A stretch of 64,000 nt of DNA from Haberlea rhodopensis (Eukaryota > Streptophyta > Magnoliopsida > Lamiales > Gesneriaceae), in contig CAJQUN010000057.1 in the NCBI GenBank assembly GCA_907163345.1, positions 744,001-808,000 of the forward strand, written 5' to 3'. Numbering within the stretch: the first letter of the stretch is position 1; each line of letters begins with the position of its first letter. Positions 46,985 to 58,608 of the stretch are shown here, in pieces. The notes under the pieces were generated by a model that was given only the letters and a program-made list of their open reading frames with translations, was not told where the DNA came from and searched no databases. A program made the position numbers and the translations under genes.

Positions 46985-46996
46985 GGTATATATAGT
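46985..46996 (-). promoter_or_regulatory. TATA box in 3' LTR of element 6
   Basis: The minus strand reads TACTATATATACC; the same motif is at 52404-52416 in the 5' LTR. A CT-rich leader follows. Confidence 0.6.
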
Positions 46997-47321
46997 ACCA
47001 AAACTCGAAAATACCAATCCCTTCACAAATACATCATGATTCATTAAAAATCATCTGTTTCCAATAATTACATCCCAAACTCTATTTCCATTATCAGCCC
47101 CAGTACAAAGTACTCCGGACCCCAAATCCCACCTAAGACCAAATTCCAAGGTTATCACCACGATGAGAATGCAATCTCATCCCTTGGATCCAACGACTCC
47201 AAAAGTCGGATTTAAAATCCCCGAGAGTCTCGAAACCGCAATTAATTCATAATTGCACAAATAAAATCTATTAAGGATTATTACCACATAGGATTAACAC
47301 CATTAATCCTCGGGTATTACA

Positions 47322-50200
47322 ATTATCCCCCACTAACAAAATTTCATCCTCGAAATTTGCACGACGTATTCCACGTAACGCCGAGAACAAGCAATCCAAA
47401 CGGATTCACGTCATCGAATCATGAACATAACATGGACGACACACCAACCGCAAGGATACCGACATCGCACCAAAACCTGGAATGGAGTAAATCTCCCAAA
47501 CCATCTCGAACTCAAAGAAAGACGTCATCATTCCCCGATGCCAACCATCTCAAAAGCAGTCAGCCAACCCTAACTGCAGATCAAACGAATCATTCATGAT
47601 TCTAAAATAGATATTGCCACAATGATATCTCCAAGACCTAATCACCGATGTTAAACATACATTGTTACCAAAGTGACCATTAGTACACCACAGTGTACCT
47701 GAACTACATCCGGTTCCCAATCTCCAATCCATCTCCAATAGAGGAGTAGTTGCACCACTTGCAACGCGGATCGGACAACTCACGGTCACCGGTAGACACA
47801 AAACACATCTCCAAAGATGTCTACATCCGTGTGTTCCAAGAAATCATATCTCGGTCCCAAACACACCATCGAGACTCCACAAGGTCACAAGTTCTCGAAA
47901 GGACATGCAAGAACAATCAATTGTATCCCCGCCACACGTGTCAACCACGACACTGAACAAATCCGAATCCTGGCCATCCCTCGTTTATCCTGGTATACAA
48001 CAACCCTAAAACAGGGAGGCTATCGAATCAACCAAAAATGAATTACCAAGACCCCAAGGCAATACAATTCTTCCTCGGAGGAAGTCAATCAAACCTCACG
48101 ATCATTCTTCAGAATAAATCGTGTCATCGAGATTACCAATCTCAAGGTGGTACAATTTCTCATCGGAGATTCATTCATCCAAGCACACTAACCCGATATT
48201 CAACAGGTACCGAAACGCGGGCATTCGTACACACGTACATGCCCAAGTACCTACACAACATGCATACCCAATGCAATAGGCTTGGGTATCTCCAATCATA
48301 CCCGAAGTCCCAAATCAACTGTCAATACCTAGCTATTCTCACCTCGCAGAGAATAATGATTGACAGATAAACGGTCAATGGCGTGATTCCAACATCAACA
48401 CCTCACAAACCGACTCATTGAATCTCCCAAATGTTCCCGATCGGTAGGTAAATACTACCTTCTTCACAAGGAAAATGTCATAAACTCATGACCCTCCAAC
48501 CTCGAACCACCGTTCGGAAACCTGGATATATTTATCAAAACATATCACGGAACCAAAAATACCCAACTTGTTCAGAATAGTGCATCAAAGCCACTATTAC
48601 CAACTCAAAACCCGTATACGTCATATATACTCATTCTAAAGATGCTCCGTACTAATACCATAGTACTACACAATCTCGAGCATTACTCCGGAGACGTTTC
48701 CTCGAACGTCTCACCGGAAATACGAAGCCATCACCTAGTCCAACACTAGTAGGGCTTACCCCGGTTGATTCACAATCAACCCTCAACCAATACCAGCTGT
48801 CTCCATGACAATACAATCCAAATCTCTCCAAGAGATAAAATCAATATAGTAATGTTACCCCACTAGCTATATCCCACAAATCCAATTGTGACTCTCGTTG
48901 CATTCCATATGCAAGGATGCTCAATTAGAGCTAACAACGACTTGTTGATACTCGTGTTGGTACTACCAACAAAATTGAACTGTCCCAGAACAAGTCCCTT
49001 AAGAAATAGACGTATAAACGTTCCCGTGAGGTATTCCCTGCCTCAATTACCATGCCACATAGAGACCACAAGAGTCTCCCTTCCTCATCGCATCATCATA
49101 CGATTCACCGAACTCGGTCCCACCGTGAAGTATAATTGCCACAACAAGCATACTATAACACTGCAATGATACCTGGCTAGCAAGTCGCTGCCTCCTCAGG
49201 TTTATACCAAGCCTACCAATGTATCACACGTTCCACTCGGTATATCATACCGTAACAAGCCATTAGAGTAGTGGGTCATCACCCAATATATCTCTAAAAC
49301 ACCAAAGCATAATGGACATTTCGGTGTCCTTGCTCAACCACGGTGCAATTCTAATCCATTAGGACTTATTTCACACCCTCAGGGTGGGTGTGCCCATGCC
49401 TAACACCCATCACAACGACAAGCAAGTAGTTTCCTCAATGACTACTCTTACCACCAATCACTTGGCCTTAACCAATCCAGCGAGTATACCCAAAAGGTAT
49501 CATTACTCGAAATATTTACCTATATTACATGATGCAGTACTCTCACCGGTACAATGCATCCAATAATCCATCGAGGAAACCTGCTTGGCGTAACAGGCTC
49601 ATCAACCAGTGACGTAGACATCACATTGTGCTCACCATTGTCACTCAAACCATACAACTAAATACATATACATAATGTATTATTCACGGAACAACGCCAC
49701 GCGTCTACATAGACATCCGCTATGTCATCGTCATCCCGTGACGGTACATGTCAACACCTGACATTCACAATCTAATCGTCAAACCCGTGACGGTATATGT
49801 CAACACACGACATCCATAATCTCATCGTCAAACACATGACGGTATATAACAACACATGGTATTCACAATAATGCTAACAAAACAGTAATATACCATACCT
49901 CATCGCTAATAAGATAGCGGCATACCTGTCTCCGTCGTCCAACAGTGGCACGCAAGCAGCACCCATAGCTCGTAGGCGGTGTAATCCAGTGCTACGCACA
50001 TAGCGGTATAATCCATCGCTATTTCATCGTATTCCATATGATCCTGCAATCATCATGGTTAGCAATACCACATTCCACATCATAAAAGCACGTAAGCAAA
50101 TAGTTGTGTCACCCAACACTAACTACCATCATGCATAAATATGTGCTACCCATTCCTATCAGCATGTTCCAGGCCCCCAACAGCCCCAAAGAGCAAACCA
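47322..50200 (-). other. Non-coding interior of element 6
   Basis: About 2.9 kb between polypurine tract and primer site. Frames are short and on either strand; none resembles gag or pol. Homology to 20981-22343 shows that it is a conserved interior and not random debris. Short periodic blocks near 49730-49990 contain CATGACGGTATAT and CACACGACATCC-like repeats. Confidence 0.8.
49906..50037 (-). CDS. Small 43-codon ORF at the gag position of element 6
   Basis: ATG at 50037 lies seven bases after a TTGCAG match ending at 50044, the best candidate acceptor for the LTR donor at 51406. The product starts MEYDEIAMDYTAM and ends at TAG 49906. It has no recognised domain. It may be chance. Reported because its place mirrors gag in the autonomous elements. 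Confidence 0.2.
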   Translation of the reverse strand: MEYDEIAMDYTAMCVALDYTAYELWVLLACHCWTTETGMPLSY

Positions 50201-51406
50201 CTGCTCTGATACCACTAATGTAAGGACCCCCGTGCCCTTAATCCATTATTAGTGTATTAATCCATGTCATTAGTGCATACAATCATATATCATGGGAAGG
50301 AACCACATGCAAGCATAGCATCATATACCAACTATAAAATTTATTGCATTAAAACTCCATAATATTCAACTTCCCAACCCAAACCATTTACATAGTATGC
50401 ACCCTCATAATACACTAACGTACTCTCATTTCATTTAGCAATTTCCATATCTAATTGCATGCAACAATAAATGAAGCGAGAAAAGCCATTGCCCATTTAT
50501 ACATTCCATATACACGTAAAAACGTACTCACATGAGAGCACCCAATGAATGAGCGTGTATCTAATGTGTAAAATACTCTACCAGATACCGTTACTGGTAC
50601 TTCAATCATGGAAGCACCTCCCAAGCACAACTCGACCTCAACTCTGGATCTGTGTACTTATTCAACCAGCTCTAGTACCTCGATCCTGGAAGTACCTCTA
50701 ATCAACATCCCGAGCTCAACTCCAAAGCTGCTGCTACACCTGTATCACCTGTCCCAACAGAGACAGCCCCCACACGGGGTGAGCATACCAATACCACCAA
50801 TCCAATAATCATAATATTGCAGTTAATAATTTACAGAATGTAAATGTCATGAATTTAAATGATACTCCCTGGATGGTATCATCCTCATCCGGGATCCCTT
50901 GTGTTGTCCATGTTCTCAAAATAACCAAACTCATCAAATTCCCAAAGCCAGTTAATCGTCACATAGATTAACTAATACCATTTCTATTATGCCAGTTCCA
51001 TAATCAATAGGGTAAAATCATTATATAAAAGACCGTAGATATCACATATATCTAACCAATGAATCCATGTTCCTATTTCATTGCTCGCTCCACAATAGCG
51101 GCATTTCAAACCCCACGCACGCTCAACAATAGCGGCATCATAACCGATGGTCGCTCAATGGCGACAACATCCCAAATCATTGCTCGCTTAATAGCGGCAC
51201 CGTATGGTTCCCATTTAGAGCAATTACTATTTACCATGCATATCATTATCCATTTATAGCAAGTACCATGTACCATGCATTTCAACATCCATTTATTGCA
51301 AATACTACATACCATGTATTTCAATGTCCATTTAATGCAATTACCACATACCATGCATTTTACAGTTGCAACATTAGAATAGGCTATGCTCGTACGTCAT
51401 ACGTAC
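50044..51406 (-). other. Possible leader intron of element 6
   Basis: Donor AAG/GTACGT at 51406 is clear. The acceptor ATTGCAG at 50044 is a guess, since no gag ATG marks the right place. The primer site at 50203 would lie inside the intron as in the chromoviruses. Confidence 0.3.
50203..50214 (-). other. Primer-binding site of element 6, initiator tRNA-Met type
   Basis: TGGTATCAGAGC on the minus strand, four bases from the LTR end at 50219. Confidence 0.92.
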
Positions 51407-51409
51407 CTT
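51388..51409 (-). promoter_or_regulatory. Splice-donor hairpin, 5' LTR of element 6
   Basis: TAAG/GTACGT, loop ATG, ACGTACGAGC on the minus strand, as in the related solo LTR at 19039. Confidence 0.6.
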
Positions 51410-51807
51410 ATGGTTCAGTAGTTTGAGTCCAACCTTGCCTGAGTCCCACGACCTGATGAGTTAAGTGCTAACATGCAAATAACTCCCAATTAAACATAGG
51501 CATGCAACCACGTGCCCAAGCACATTCATAACCCCCAAACATATCGTCAATCCATGACGATTACCAAAATAAAAGCCCCCCGGCTAAGCATGCATAATAC
51601 CCAAAATATTCAATTTTATATGTTTACAAGATAGCCAAAAACTCAATCGAGAAATCCGTTATATTAAATTTTGGCTCCAACCAATTCATTTTAAAAGTAT
51701 AGCATTCCCATTGGAATGTAGACATTGCCCCGGAAACAGGTTACTTAAACCTCGAATCAAAAATCCCGACAGTTTTCCAAAATTTCCAAAAAACTCAAAT
51801 CATACGG

Positions 51808-52022
51808 GCGGCGATCAATCGCCACTTTCAGTGCAATCGATTGCCCCTGTCCAGTGGGCAAAATCGCCTTCTCGCGATCAATCGCCTATCCTCGCGATCG
51901 ATCGCCAAGCTGCTCGCGATCGATCGCCTAAACCACACGATCGATCGCCTGCACTGTTCATCATCACCGATTTTTACAGCTGCACGTCGCGATCGATCGC
52001 CCCTCCTCGGCGATCGATCGCC
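51808..52022 (-). repeat. Palindrome cluster, 5' LTR of element 6
   Basis: Eight units, of which five are intact, in the GCGATCGATCGC form. About 400 nt from the donor hairpin. Confidence 0.92.
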
Positions 52023-52403
52023 AACTGCGATTTTCCTTGAAATTCAAGCTTCTATGGTATTTTTGACACCCAAACTCAAAACCAACACTCCTAACTTCCT
52101 CAACACCTCCAATACACCATTAAAACTCAATAAAAACTCCAAAAACTCAACATTGGATTTTAAGCAAAAATCCCCAAAAGCCATAACCAACCAAAACCTC
52201 AACAAAAAACTACCATACCACAACCAAATCGAAGATAATGGTGAGGGGAAAATGAATACCTGATTATCTTCAAGAAATCGGGCTCCCAAGATGAGGCCCC
52301 AACGATTTTGCTTCCAAGAGCAAAAGAGGGGAAAGGGTTTGAGCGTGGAGAGAGGGGTAGAGAGAAGGGTTCCGTGCGAAATGACGGAATACCGAGTCCA
52401 CTT

Positions 52404-52416
52404 GGTATATATAGTA
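52404..52416 (-). promoter_or_regulatory. TATA box in 5' LTR of element 6
   Basis: The minus strand has CTATATATACC. Start of transcription is expected near 52375, which places the palindrome cluster in the transcribed leader. Confidence 0.62.
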
Positions 52417-53559
52417 CCAAAACTCAAAAATATCAATCCCTTCACAAATACATCATGATTCATTAAAATTCATCTGTTTCCAATAATTACCTCCCAAACT
52501 CTATTTACATTATCAGCCTCAGTACAAAGTACTCCGGACCCCAACCTAAGACCAAATTCCAAGGTTATCACCACGATGAGAATGCAATCTCATCCCTTGG
52601 ATCCAGCGACTCCAAAAGTTGGATTTAAATCCCCGAGAGTCTCGAAACCGCAATTAATTCATAATTGCACAAATAAAATCCATTAAGGATTATTACCACA
52701 TGGGAGTAACACCATTAATCCCCGGGTATCATAGTAGGAATAATGAGTTTACACAAGAATAGCAAATGGAGTCTAACTGTATGCAAAACATACTCCATTC
52801 TTTTTCAATTAAGTTCAAAATGAGACACTAGGGAATAACATGTACAAGGTAAGCTTGAAAGGCTCAAACATTCCAAAGATCGCCTCGATCATCTCCAAAT
52901 CAGGTTTGTAACTAAATATTTTGCCTCAAAGTTTCTCAAATAGGTTCTAGTTAACATTAAGATTCTCAAAAAAATCATTGAGTTCACATAAATTTTTACT
53001 ACTCAACATACATTCCATAAGATCATGACTCAATGTGCTCAAATATTCCTCATTCTTGACATGCTAACTCAAAACAAGATATTCACCTACAAGTCTAACA
53101 ATCAGCACAATTCAAGTCAATATGCATAGTAAGATCAAAATCCTCATTGAATAGAGCCACTACTATAATTCATTCACTTCGCAAGTTAGAAATCTAAAAA
53201 AAGAGAGCTCATAATCAGATGATTCAAGTATCAATTTAGCACACAACATGCAGATTAATCAAGTAAACCTGCAAGCTACACCCCAAAACTTAAATGAAAC
53301 ATTGTTTTAATGTTTAAAAGATTCAAAAGGGACACATAAAACTCTCCTGATCAATACGCTTGAATGAGGGTTGAGGAAGATGTGGCTCTCATAATCTTCT
53401 GTTGCCATAGGGATTTATTATTCCATCTGAGTACCTCGCAAGAGAAGAATTCAAGTAGTAAAATAATTGACTCAAGAAATAATAAAAACTAAATTATAAA
53501 ATTGTAAATTACATATACTAAATAATAAAGGATATGCTTGGATTACCTCCCAAGAAGCC

Positions 53560-54620
53560 CTTGATTTCTAGTCTTCTGCATGACCATTAGAAGCAACCAT
53601 CAAAGAACGGCTTTCATCCATCGTATGATATGACAATCATATAGGTCTTGGTTGTGTATGCCCTCAAGCTTGGCAAGATGTGACCATTTAAGCTCGTCGC
53701 TCCAACAATTCTCTTCATGAATTGATAGGCATGGGAGAAGGATTCGAAGTTTGGATTCATCTCGTGGAGGAAGTACTATGGTGAAAATAGCATCAATGAG
53801 AAGAACATATCCACATATGGCATATCATACATCACCATCGATGGGCTCAAATAAATATTCTCGAGAATTTGCTCATTATGCAGCATCACACTTGGCTCCT
53901 GGGAACTCCTCAGATAATCATGTCAATGTAGGCTCAAACAATTGAAGAGTCTCATATTCCCCTGGAATCTTCCATATGAGTAAGATCACTCCCCCAAATT
54001 TGATTGGTTGAGTAACCATCATCATGTAATCAGACCTGATTTGTCACCCTTTGATTTATAGAGCATGTCTCTTACTCTTGGCAGCTTGCTAAAAATATTT
54101 TTGTAAGGATCTCTACTTGCTATTCCAGATGACATATAGAGTTGGTCTGGTTATCCATAATTGTCTCAGATGATGCCATGAATCGGCGCACAGTATCCTC
54201 CAACTGAGTCAGGACTTCATCAGAACTATAACTATCCTATCCTTGATGCTCGAATGGTTGGTATGTAAATTGTGGGTGGTGACTCTCTGGTGGGGTGGGT
54301 ATTGGTGACTCCAACCCTGCAGTGAAGGATCCTAATGCCAATGGTAATCGAAGTCTACCACATCATTGAATAGGTGCAACACAATGTCTCCATCTCTACC
54401 AAACTGGGGACTACCAGTGGTCAAAGCTCCATTAAACACCCATCGTTGTGTTTCCTGATTCAATCCATTGTAGAAAGTTGAAGAAGAGCATAGTTTGAGA
54501 AGTCATGATACCGGAACTTGTTCGCCAAATCGTTGAACCTATCCCAAGCTGCATAGAACGGTTATGCCTATTGTTGGGAAAATCTTATGAAGGCCTGTTG
54601 ATGAAACATCTCCAAGTACC
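53560..54620 (-). pseudogene. Athila-type gag remnant of element 7
   Basis: Homologous to 28700-29731, with the same GGTTCATAGCAAC, CTCAAGCTTGGCAAGAT and CATCTCCAAGTACCTC-type blocks, but frames are more broken. No RT or integrase. The CTTGGGAGGTAATCCAAG motif near 53540 marks the start of the 3' interior. Confidence 0.6.
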
Positions 54621-54714
54621 TCAAGAGAAAAACAAAATTAAAAAAAATGTTCGAAATTTAATAAATACCCTACAAAATTTAAACCTAGTTCATACTCATA
54701 AATAATACAAATGC

Positions 54715-55342
54715 TTAAACATGTCTTACAACAAATCAAGCATGATATAATCAAAATAACACCAAACAAAAGCTTAAAAAGATAGAAATAAACTCCCGGT
54801 GTTGACTTTGTTTGTAGATCCTTTCTTCTTCTCTTGCTTCTTTCTCAATCGTGTTCTTCAATCCCCTTGTTGGATTGTTCCAAGTCTAGAATGAAAAGAT
54901 TTGGTGAATGGCTTTGGTTAATGTAAAAGTGGTGTGGAAAGTCACACAGAGAGTCCATGATATTGCCCTATTATAGTTGTATAAGGGAATGTAGGTTCCT
55001 TGTAGGATTCAAACTCTAAATGGAAAGATTCTGCGTAGATTTTCATTGCACGATCGATCGCACTCTTGGGAACGATCGATCACGCTCGTCAGATTTTTGG
55101 TTTTCAATTTTCCGGCTAGCGCGATCCATCGCGCTCTTGACACCGATCCATCTCGTTAGGCAGATTTATCTAACTTCGAGATAACATCTTGGCTCGTATG
55201 GTATTTTTTCACCTTTTTAACGTTTTTTGTTATCTTTTATAATTTTCTCTCACTTTCACGTTGAGTCCTGAAATATACAAAATTGACAACCAAAAGCAAC
55301 GAAAAAATATAAGAAATATAAGTTCAAAAATAACACTTATCA
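54715..55342 (-). repeat. Truncated 5' LTR of element 7
   Basis: Contains AAACTCCCGGTGTTGACTTT near 54790, matching 23120 and 63970, and ends AACACTTATCA. The start of the LTR and the primer site are missing. Confidence 0.65.
55050..55156 (-). repeat. Small palindrome cluster in element 7 LTR
   Basis: Two intact units (ACGATCGATCGC, ACGATCGATCAC) and two decayed (CGATCCATCG, CGATCCATCT). Confidence 0.85.
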
Positions 55343-55484
55343 CTTATTAACCAACATCAAACTGGCATAAGCTTCATCATGATTGTATTAGCTCACAAAG
55401 TGAAACTAATACTCAGATGACTGAGACATTGATTGAAATTGATCGTCACTTTTTTTAACAATAAATTTCCAGTTGTGAATGATT
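55343..55484. other. Short unassigned gap
   Basis: About 140 bases between the element 7 LTR and the next LTR; nothing recognised. Confidence 0.4.
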
Positions 55485-55617
55485 AATCCACAAGTGCACG
55501 GTTGTCAAGTTTTATTAAGTATGAGTGTCGAACCTACATGGACTAACTGTAAGTACCAATTAAGGCGTTTTTAACTATATTTAACCTACGAATATTAATT
55601 GAATATTAATAACTATA

Positions 55618-57101
55618 TGAACGCTTTATTTTTAGACAAAAGATATTTCAAAGATTAGTGTGAAGCGATTCTACCGCAAGTGCACGGTTGTCAAGTTTTA
55701 GTATAGTGAAAATTAAGTACGGGTTGTCGAATCCACAGGGACTAACGTATAAGTACCAAATAAGATTAATAAAATTATATTAGCCTACGATTAACAAATG
55801 TGATTATCTGATACCAAACTAAACTAACATCCAAAAGATAAACAAGAAATAATAAAATGAAAGGTTCCGGATATGCGAAGGTAAGTTGCTCAAGAAATTT
55901 ATCAAGCTCTTCGTTCAACTGTGTTATCTTTAATGATTCATTTGAATAAGCAAATTATCAACCAATTGATTCTAAAGGTGAAAGGTTTTCGCTATTATTC
56001 AATACACTCTCTCGAGCTGTAAAGAAACTAATGATAAATTAGAATAAGTCACTCTCGTGCACCTATTTACTAATTCAAAGTTGCATAAATTATCAAAACC
56101 TTATAACTCTAAATCTCTCGATTCCAAGTTCTCACGTATGCGATATCATCTCTCGATCTCAATCATAATATACTTCATGAATTAAAAGAGCGTGTTACAA
56201 CGTTATCTCTCGATCTCGGTTATAACTCTCAGAATCAATCAAAGTTAGCTAGGCTTTGATCTTAACAATCAATTAATTCATGAACAATAGACATCAATAC
56301 ACTCAAACACAATTGAATCAATATATCAAACACAATGATACTAAATCTCAATAAAATAAACTAGAATTGTTTCAAATCAAATACAAAAGAAGTTTAATCG
56401 TCTCTCGACCTCAAAAACATCAATTGAAAATTAATATGAAATAGATTAAAGTCTAGAAATACGATAAACGGCGGAATGAATCCTTGCGTAGCACCGAAAT
56501 CTCTTCTCTTGCTCCTTCCTTGCACTCCGGAATTGATTGGCTTTGGCTCGGACGAAGAACCGGAAGAACGGATCTCCTTGGCGGCGGCTAGGCGGCGGCT
56601 AGGGCTCTTCTTTGGTTCAGAAATTTCGTCTGATATTCTCTCCTCTCGAATGGAATGATTTTCTTTCTTTTAAACCCCCCACAGATCACGATAAACATGG
56701 AAAATAAAATCTGCAGATTTTGCGTATCGATCGATCGGAAGGTTTTCTCGATCGATCGGTGCACTGTTCATGTCAGCCTTTGAAACTTACTGCCTCGATC
56801 GATCGAGAATTTGTACCGATCGATCGAGACTTGAAATTCTTTGATGCTCAACTTTCTGCCTGGCTCGATCGATCGAGAGTAAATCTCGATCGATCGAGAT
56901 TCCGAAAATCTCATTTCCTCAATTTTAGTTCTTTCTCGCCTTGATTTCGCCCGTTATCTTCATATTAGCTCATTTCTTCCACTTCCGATCTATTTTCCTG
57001 AAACAAACGAATAAACACCAAAAAGCATAATATCATCCAGGAAAAAATACGGAAAGTAGGAAGAAATTACAGTTAAAAACACTCAAAATCTAAGCCTATC
57101 A
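55618..57101 (-). repeat. 3' LTR of element 8
   Basis: TGAACGC at 55618 (plus) and CCTATCA at 57101. Contains CCGCAAGTGCACGGTTGTCA near 55676, a short open frame 56476-56658 that may be chance, a TTTAAAAG box (minus) near 56670 and a palindrome cluster. Confidence 0.93.
56725..56901 (-). repeat. Palindrome cluster of element 8 (3' LTR)
   Basis: Six CGATCGATCG units, mostly with TCGATCGATCGA flanks, which is a third flank type. The copy in the other LTR is at 62985-63160 and is nearly identical. Confidence 0.94.
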
Positions 57102-57116
57102 ACTCCCCCAAACTTA
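57102..57116 (-). other. Polypurine tract of element 8
   Basis: The minus strand reads TAAGTTTGGGGGAGT directly before the LTR. Confidence 0.85.
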
Positions 57117-58600
57117 GACTTGATCGTCCTCGAGCAAGCAATAAGCTCAAAAAGAAAAGTTAAACTCGATACTAAGCATGAATCATCTTTATAACATACG
57201 TAAAAACTCAGAAATCCTACTTACACATCAATAGAAGTCATTCAACACTTAACAAGAAACAATTTCTCCTAAGTTAAACAATACATCGCAACATTGGAAC
57301 GTGCGTGTGTGCTATTGTCAAACATGAGTAATGTACATATCTTTAAGATCAAAATGTGCCATATCAACTCCTAGTCAAGATTACTTTGAATTACTCTACA
57401 AATTTACTATCCCGCACTTCTCCACTAATGTAATTATTCCCTAGACTTGGATCAACAGGACTTTAAAAGCTTATAACGTTAGGCCTTTTGGTGTCGGCTC
57501 CAAAGAAAATGTAGGATAGAATCAAAGAAGATAGTATAACAGAATCAGTTCAAAATCTTCTCACATAATCATTGAGCTTCTCTTCACATTTTCTAGCCTT
57601 GGCCACTTTGGGTCTTATTTAAATTTTCTTTTCAAGGCTTTTTCTACAACTTTTTTTTTTTTCTTTGCTCATTCTTTCGTTCATTTCATTTCTTTCACAA
57701 TGAACTTCTCAACATATACCAATTTAATGCAATGAATGAGATTCATTATACTCCCTTAGGGGTGGGTAAACATTTTCTTTTAAGCTCAATCCAAGGTAGG
57801 TATAATGAGGTTGTTAAGAATGTTGAATGGGGGTCTAATCATATGCAATGCATATACCATTCTTTTTCAATCAGGCACAAGAGGGGACACTAAGGAATAA
57901 TGTATAACAGGTAGGCTTGAAAGGCTCAAACGGTCCAAAGATCGCCTAAATCATCTCCAAGTCTAGTTCCTAATTATAAATTTCGCCTCAAAGTGCTTTC
58001 AACTAAACTGTAGAGTTATCTAAGATACTCAAGACTCATCACAGTTAACACAAATTTTCAATTTAATCAATACATACTTCACTCAATCATGACTCAATAA
58101 GTGCTCAAATTATTCCTCAGTTTTGACATATAGTTAACAAAGGATATATACAAACAAGTTAAACATTTCCATGACTCCTATTTAGATGAGGATTAATTTC
58201 ATCATGCATTACTGTTGCAATTCCAACTCATCAATTCTCAAGAATAACTCAATCACTAAAAAATAATTTTGTTAGTAATGCTCAAGGATGAATCAGTCAG
58301 AAAATCATGCAGTCATGCAAGGTAGGGTAACAAGACAAGTAGCAATATGTGCAAAATCAATATATATACAAATACTCAAAAACCCCCCCAAACTTAGCAT
58401 GTGAATTGCCCTCAATGAACAAGAAAAATAAATACAAAGGCAAAGACACATACCATGACGACGATCGTCACTGATCGTCGTCCTCATCATGCTCCGTAGG
58501 GGGAACTGGGTAGTGGTGCTCCTCGCCCTGATATGGCGGAAATGGTGGGTACTCAGAAGGTGGAGGTGCCTGCGGATGATAAGGTGCAAAATGTGGCTCC
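57117..58600 (-). other. Non-coding 3' interior of element 8 with a second polypurine-like tract
   Basis: Parallels the 3' interior of element 7. The minus strand has GCTAAGTTTGGGGGGGT at about 58384-58400, next to TTCATTGAGGGCAATTC. No convincing coding frame. Confidence 0.7.
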
Positions 58601-58608
58601 GGCGGGAA

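Larger units (their letters stand above)
36245..47321 (-). repeat. 3' LTR of element 6, split by chromovirus 5
   Basis: Pieces 36245-37098 and 45927-47321. Starts TGTAAGGACCCCC and ends GGTATTACA (plus strand). The intact copy at 50219-52733 gives the empty site: ATGTT occurs once at 51067-51071. A deletion of about 250 bases near 46868 distinguishes this copy from the other LTR. Confidence 0.9.
36245..52733 (-). mobile_element. LARD-like element 6 (no gag-pol), containing chromovirus 5
   Basis: LTRs of about 2.25-2.5 kb, primer site TGGTATCAGAGC at 50203-50214, polypurine tract near 47322-47336 and GTAGG target duplication. The interior is about 2.9 kb and shows no gag, protease, RT or integrase similarity in any frame. 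Without chromovirus 5 the element is about 7.66 kb. It must depend on proteins of another element; the primer site and LTR ends suggest a Tekay-type partner. Confidence 0.88.
50219..52733 (-). repeat. 5' LTR of element 6
   Basis: About 2.5 kb. TGTAAGGACCCCC at 50219; the far end reads GGTATCATA in place of GGTATTACA, so the terminal TG (minus) is mutated. It is followed by GTAGG. Contains the intact ATGTT target of chromovirus 5 at 51067. Confidence 0.9.
35841..55342 (-). mobile_element. Athila-like element 7, interrupted by element 6
   Basis: Two parts, 35841-36244 and 52739-55342, rejoin across element 6 at the GTAGG duplication (36240-36244 and 52734-52738). Rejoined, the sequence runs parallel to the 3' interior of element 8 (about 57400-58000), for example a GCCACTTTGG motif and a CTCCCTTAGGG motif. 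Right part: 3' interior, gag remnant, then a truncated LTR to 55342. The primer site and the start of the LTR are deleted near 54715. The left end is approximate. Confidence 0.75.

Noticed and set aside
56476..56658. 60-codon frame in the element 8 LTR, repeated at 62736
   Set aside because: Repeated only because both LTRs are copies. It is antisense to LTR transcription and too short to support.
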